Source: an uncultured Collinsella sp. (GTDB taxonomy: Bacteria > Actinomycetota > Coriobacteriia > Coriobacteriales > Coriobacteriaceae). Taken from it: DNA of 8,572 nucleotides. This document shows positions 6,825 to 8,572 of the stretch, piece after piece. The number at the start of each line of letters is the position of its first letter. The first letter of the stretch is position 1. Where the stretch lies: the NCBI GenBank assembly GCA_900546115.1, contig URBQ01000050.1, positions 1 to 8,572 on the forward strand. Direction: 5' to 3'. The position numbers and the translations under genes were made by a program. Under the pieces are notes generated by a model. The model had not been told where the DNA came from. It made no database searches and was given only the letters and a program-made list of their open reading frames with translations.

Positions 6825-8462
6825 ATGGCAAAGAACATTACGTTCAACACCGATGCCCGCGCTAAGCTCGCCAAGGGCGTCAACACTCTGGCCGACGCCG
6901 TTACCGTCACCATGGGCCCCAAGGGTCGCTACGTTGCGCTGCAGCGCACGTTCGGTGCCCCGACCATCACCAACGACGGCGTTTCCGTCGCCAAGGAGAT
7001 CGAGCTCGAGGACAACATCGAGAACATGGGCGCTCAGCTGGTGAAGGAGGTCGCCACCAAGACCAACGACACCGTGGGTGACGGCACCACCACCGCAACC
7101 CTGCTCGCTCAGGCCATCGTCAACGACGGCCTGCGCAACGTCGCCGCTGGCGCCAACCCGCTGGCCATTCGTCGCGGCATCGACAAGGCCGTCAACGCCG
7201 CCGTCGCCGAGATGAAGAAGCAGGCCAAGCCGGTCGAGACCAAGGAGCAGATCGCTTCCGTCGGTACCATCTCCGCCGGTGACCCCGAGGTCGGCGAGAA
7301 GATCGCCGAGGCCATGGAGGTCGTGGGCAAGGACGGCGTCATCACCGTCGAGGATTCCCAGACGTTCGACATCACCATCGACACCGTCGAGGGCATGCAG
7401 TTCGACAAGGGCTATGTCTCCGCTTACTTCGTCACGGATAACGACCGCATGGAGGCCGTGATGAAGGATCCGTACATCCTCATCACCGACCAGAAGATCT
7501 CCAGCGTTCAGGACATTATGCCCGTTCTCGAGGCTGTCCAGCGCGCTGGCCGTGGCCTGCTCATCATCGCTGAGGACATCGATGGCGAGGCTCTGCCGAC
7601 CCTCGTCCTCAACAAGATCCGTGGCGCCCTCAACGTCTGCGCCGTCAAGGCCCCGGGCTACGGCGATCGCCGCAAGCGCATCCTGGAGGACATCGCCGTC
7701 CTCACCGGTGGCCAGGCTGCTCTGGACGAGCTGGGCGTGAAGGTCGCTGACATCACCGCCGATATGCTCGGTACCGCTAAGTCCGTCACTATCTCCAAGG
7801 ACAACACCGTCGTCGTCGGCGGCGCTGGCTCCAAGGAGGCCATCGACGCCCGCATCGCTCAGATCAAGGGCGAGATGGAGAACACCACCTCTGACTTCGA
7901 CCGTGAGAAGCTCCAGGAGCGCCTGGCCAAGCTCTCCGGTGGCGTTGCCGTCATCAAGGTCGGCGCTGCTACCGAGTCCGAGCTCAAGGAGATCAAGCAC
8001 CGCGTCGAGGACGCCCTGCAGGCTACCCGTGCTGCTGTCGAGGAGGGCATTGTCGCCGGCGGCGGCGTCGCCTTCATGGACGCTGCTCCTGCGCTCGACG
8101 CCGTTGAGCTTGACGACCCCGAGGAGAAGATCGGCGTCGACATCGTCAAGAAGGCTCTGACTGCTCCGGTCGCCACCATCGCCAAGAACGCTGGCTTTGA
8201 GGGCGCCGTCGTGGTCGACAAGGTTGCCGAGCTGCCCGCCGGCCAGGGTCTCAACTCTGCCAACGGCGAGTGGGGCGACATGATCGAGATGGGCGTCCTC
8301 GACCCCGTCAAGGTCAGCCGCGTCACCCTGCAGAACGCTGCTTCTGTCGCCAGCCTGATTCTTATCACCGAGGCTACCGTCTCCGATGTGCCCAAGAACA
8401 CTCAGCTTGAGGACGCTATCGCTGCTGCTACCGCTGGTCAGCAGGGCGGCGGTATGTACTAA
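6825..8462 (+). CDS. groEL: Chaperonin GroEL (Hsp60)
   Basis: This full-length 545-residue group I chaperonin assembles as double heptameric rings and folds proteins using ATP with GroES. The ATP site is intact: GPKG at 31-34, NDGVSVAKEIEL around 50-61, GDGTTTATLLAQ at 85-96, and the catalytic aspartate Asp396 in VEDALQATRAAVEEGIVAGGG. The apical domain has the expected EGMQFDKGYVSAYFVTD segment. The C-terminal tail is short, QQGGGMY, instead of the long GGM repeat of Escherichia coli; short or altered tails are common in Actinomycetota, some of which carry a His-rich version, not seen here. GGAGGA at 6810-6815, nine bases upstream, supports the start. The gene follows groES in one operon and shares its biased codon use. 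No frameshift or missing motif is seen. Confidence 0.98.
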   Translation: MAKNITFNTDARAKLAKGVNTLADAVTVTMGPKGRYVALQRTFGAPTITNDGVSVAKEIELEDNIENMGAQLVKEVATKTNDTVGDGTTTATLLAQAIVNDGLRNVAAGANPLAIRRGIDKAVNAAVAEMKKQAKPVETKEQIASVGTISAGDPEVGEKIAEAMEVVGKDGVITVEDSQTFDITIDTVEGMQFDKGYVSAYFVTDNDRMEAVMKDPYILITDQKISSVQDIMPVLEAVQRAGRGLLIIAEDIDGEALPTLVLNKIRGALNVCAVKAPGYGDRRKRILEDIAVLTGGQAALDELGVKVADITADMLGTAKSVTISKDNTVVVGGAGSKEAIDARIAQIKGEMENTTSDFDREKLQERLAKLSGGVAVIKVGAATESELKEIKHRVEDALQATRAAVEEGIVAGGGVAFMDAAPALDAVELDDPEEKIGVDIVKKALTAPVATIAKNAGFEGAVVVDKVAELPAGQGLNSANGEWGDMIEMGVLDPVKVSRVTLQNAASVASLILITEATVSDVPKNTQLEDAIAAATAGQQGGGMY

Positions 8463-8540
8463 GGCCGACAAGGTCTAGAACTCCCACCGGGAATCCGGGG
8501 GCGTGACGGGGGCTTCTCTCCGGAACGTCCTCGGACATGC

Positions 8541-8572
8541 AAAGAGGCTCCGCATCGCGCTTCGCGCTGCGG
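8541..8572 (+). terminator. Probable groEL terminator, cut by the window end
   Basis: CCGCA (8550-8554) pairs with TGCGG (8568-8572) and GCGC (8557-8560) with GCGC (8564-8567), with a TTC loop and a two-base bulge. The stretch just before it, AAAGAGGCT at 8541-8549, would extend the stem if the sequence past the window continues AGCCTCTTT, as gene-end terminators often do. This part is inference. A weaker hairpin lies at 8483-8501 (CCC-A-CCGG, loop GAAT, CCGGGGG) without a real T-run. Nothing else is seen in 8463-8572. Confidence 0.6.

Noticed and set aside
6816..8471. A 551-residue open frame antisense to the whole of groEL
   Set aside because: Its composition (Asp, Gly, Leu, Val-rich) is what a GC-rich, strongly biased gene yields when read backwards. 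There is no recognisable domain or start signal.

Overview
The window reads as ordinary chromosome from a GC-rich Gram-positive bacterium. Strong Shine-Dalgarno sites, G/C-ending codons, the style of the GroES and GroEL proteins, and the mix of a YitT-type transporter with a zinc-ribbon membrane protein suggest the Actinomycetota, most likely the Coriobacteriia (Collinsella or a relative). That placement comes from recall of family character. No marker gene was compared.

Layout. A YitT/DUF2179 membrane protein (124-1146, +) is followed by a zinc-ribbon, multi-pass, DUF4013-like membrane protein with a Pro-Glu repeat tail (1297-2589, +). A bidirectional hairpin terminator (2649-2684) separates it from an M20D-type amidohydrolase/peptidase on the opposite strand (2730-4193, -). 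A 168-bp intergenic region then leads to a divergently transcribed YtcJ-like amidohydrolase of the Amidohydrolase_3 family (4362-5999, +), which ends in a clear intrinsic terminator (6017-6050). The 435-bp gap before the chaperonin genes (6000-6434) holds that terminator, a long nested palindrome (clear arms 6087-6297) and the groES leader with a 7-bp-stem hairpin. groES (6435-6728) and groEL (6825-8462) follow as a classic operon. The window stops inside what looks like the groEL terminator hairpin.

How the genes relate. GroES and GroEL form the essential folding chamber. The two metallohydrolases share a divergent promoter region and both belong to families that cut amide bonds, so a shared role in using acylated amino compounds is possible but unproven. 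The two upstream membrane proteins have no clear functional link to each other.

No new multi-gene system is visible. The most unusual object is the palindrome between the amidohydrolase and groES: 35-bp perfectly matched arms, an inner 10-bp hairpin and 11-bp outer arms, all sharing one centre. Second is the chaperonin control region: I see neither a CIRCE nor a HAIR element, but there is a compact palindrome just before the groES ribosome-binding site and a pair of mutually exclusive hairpins between groES and groEL.
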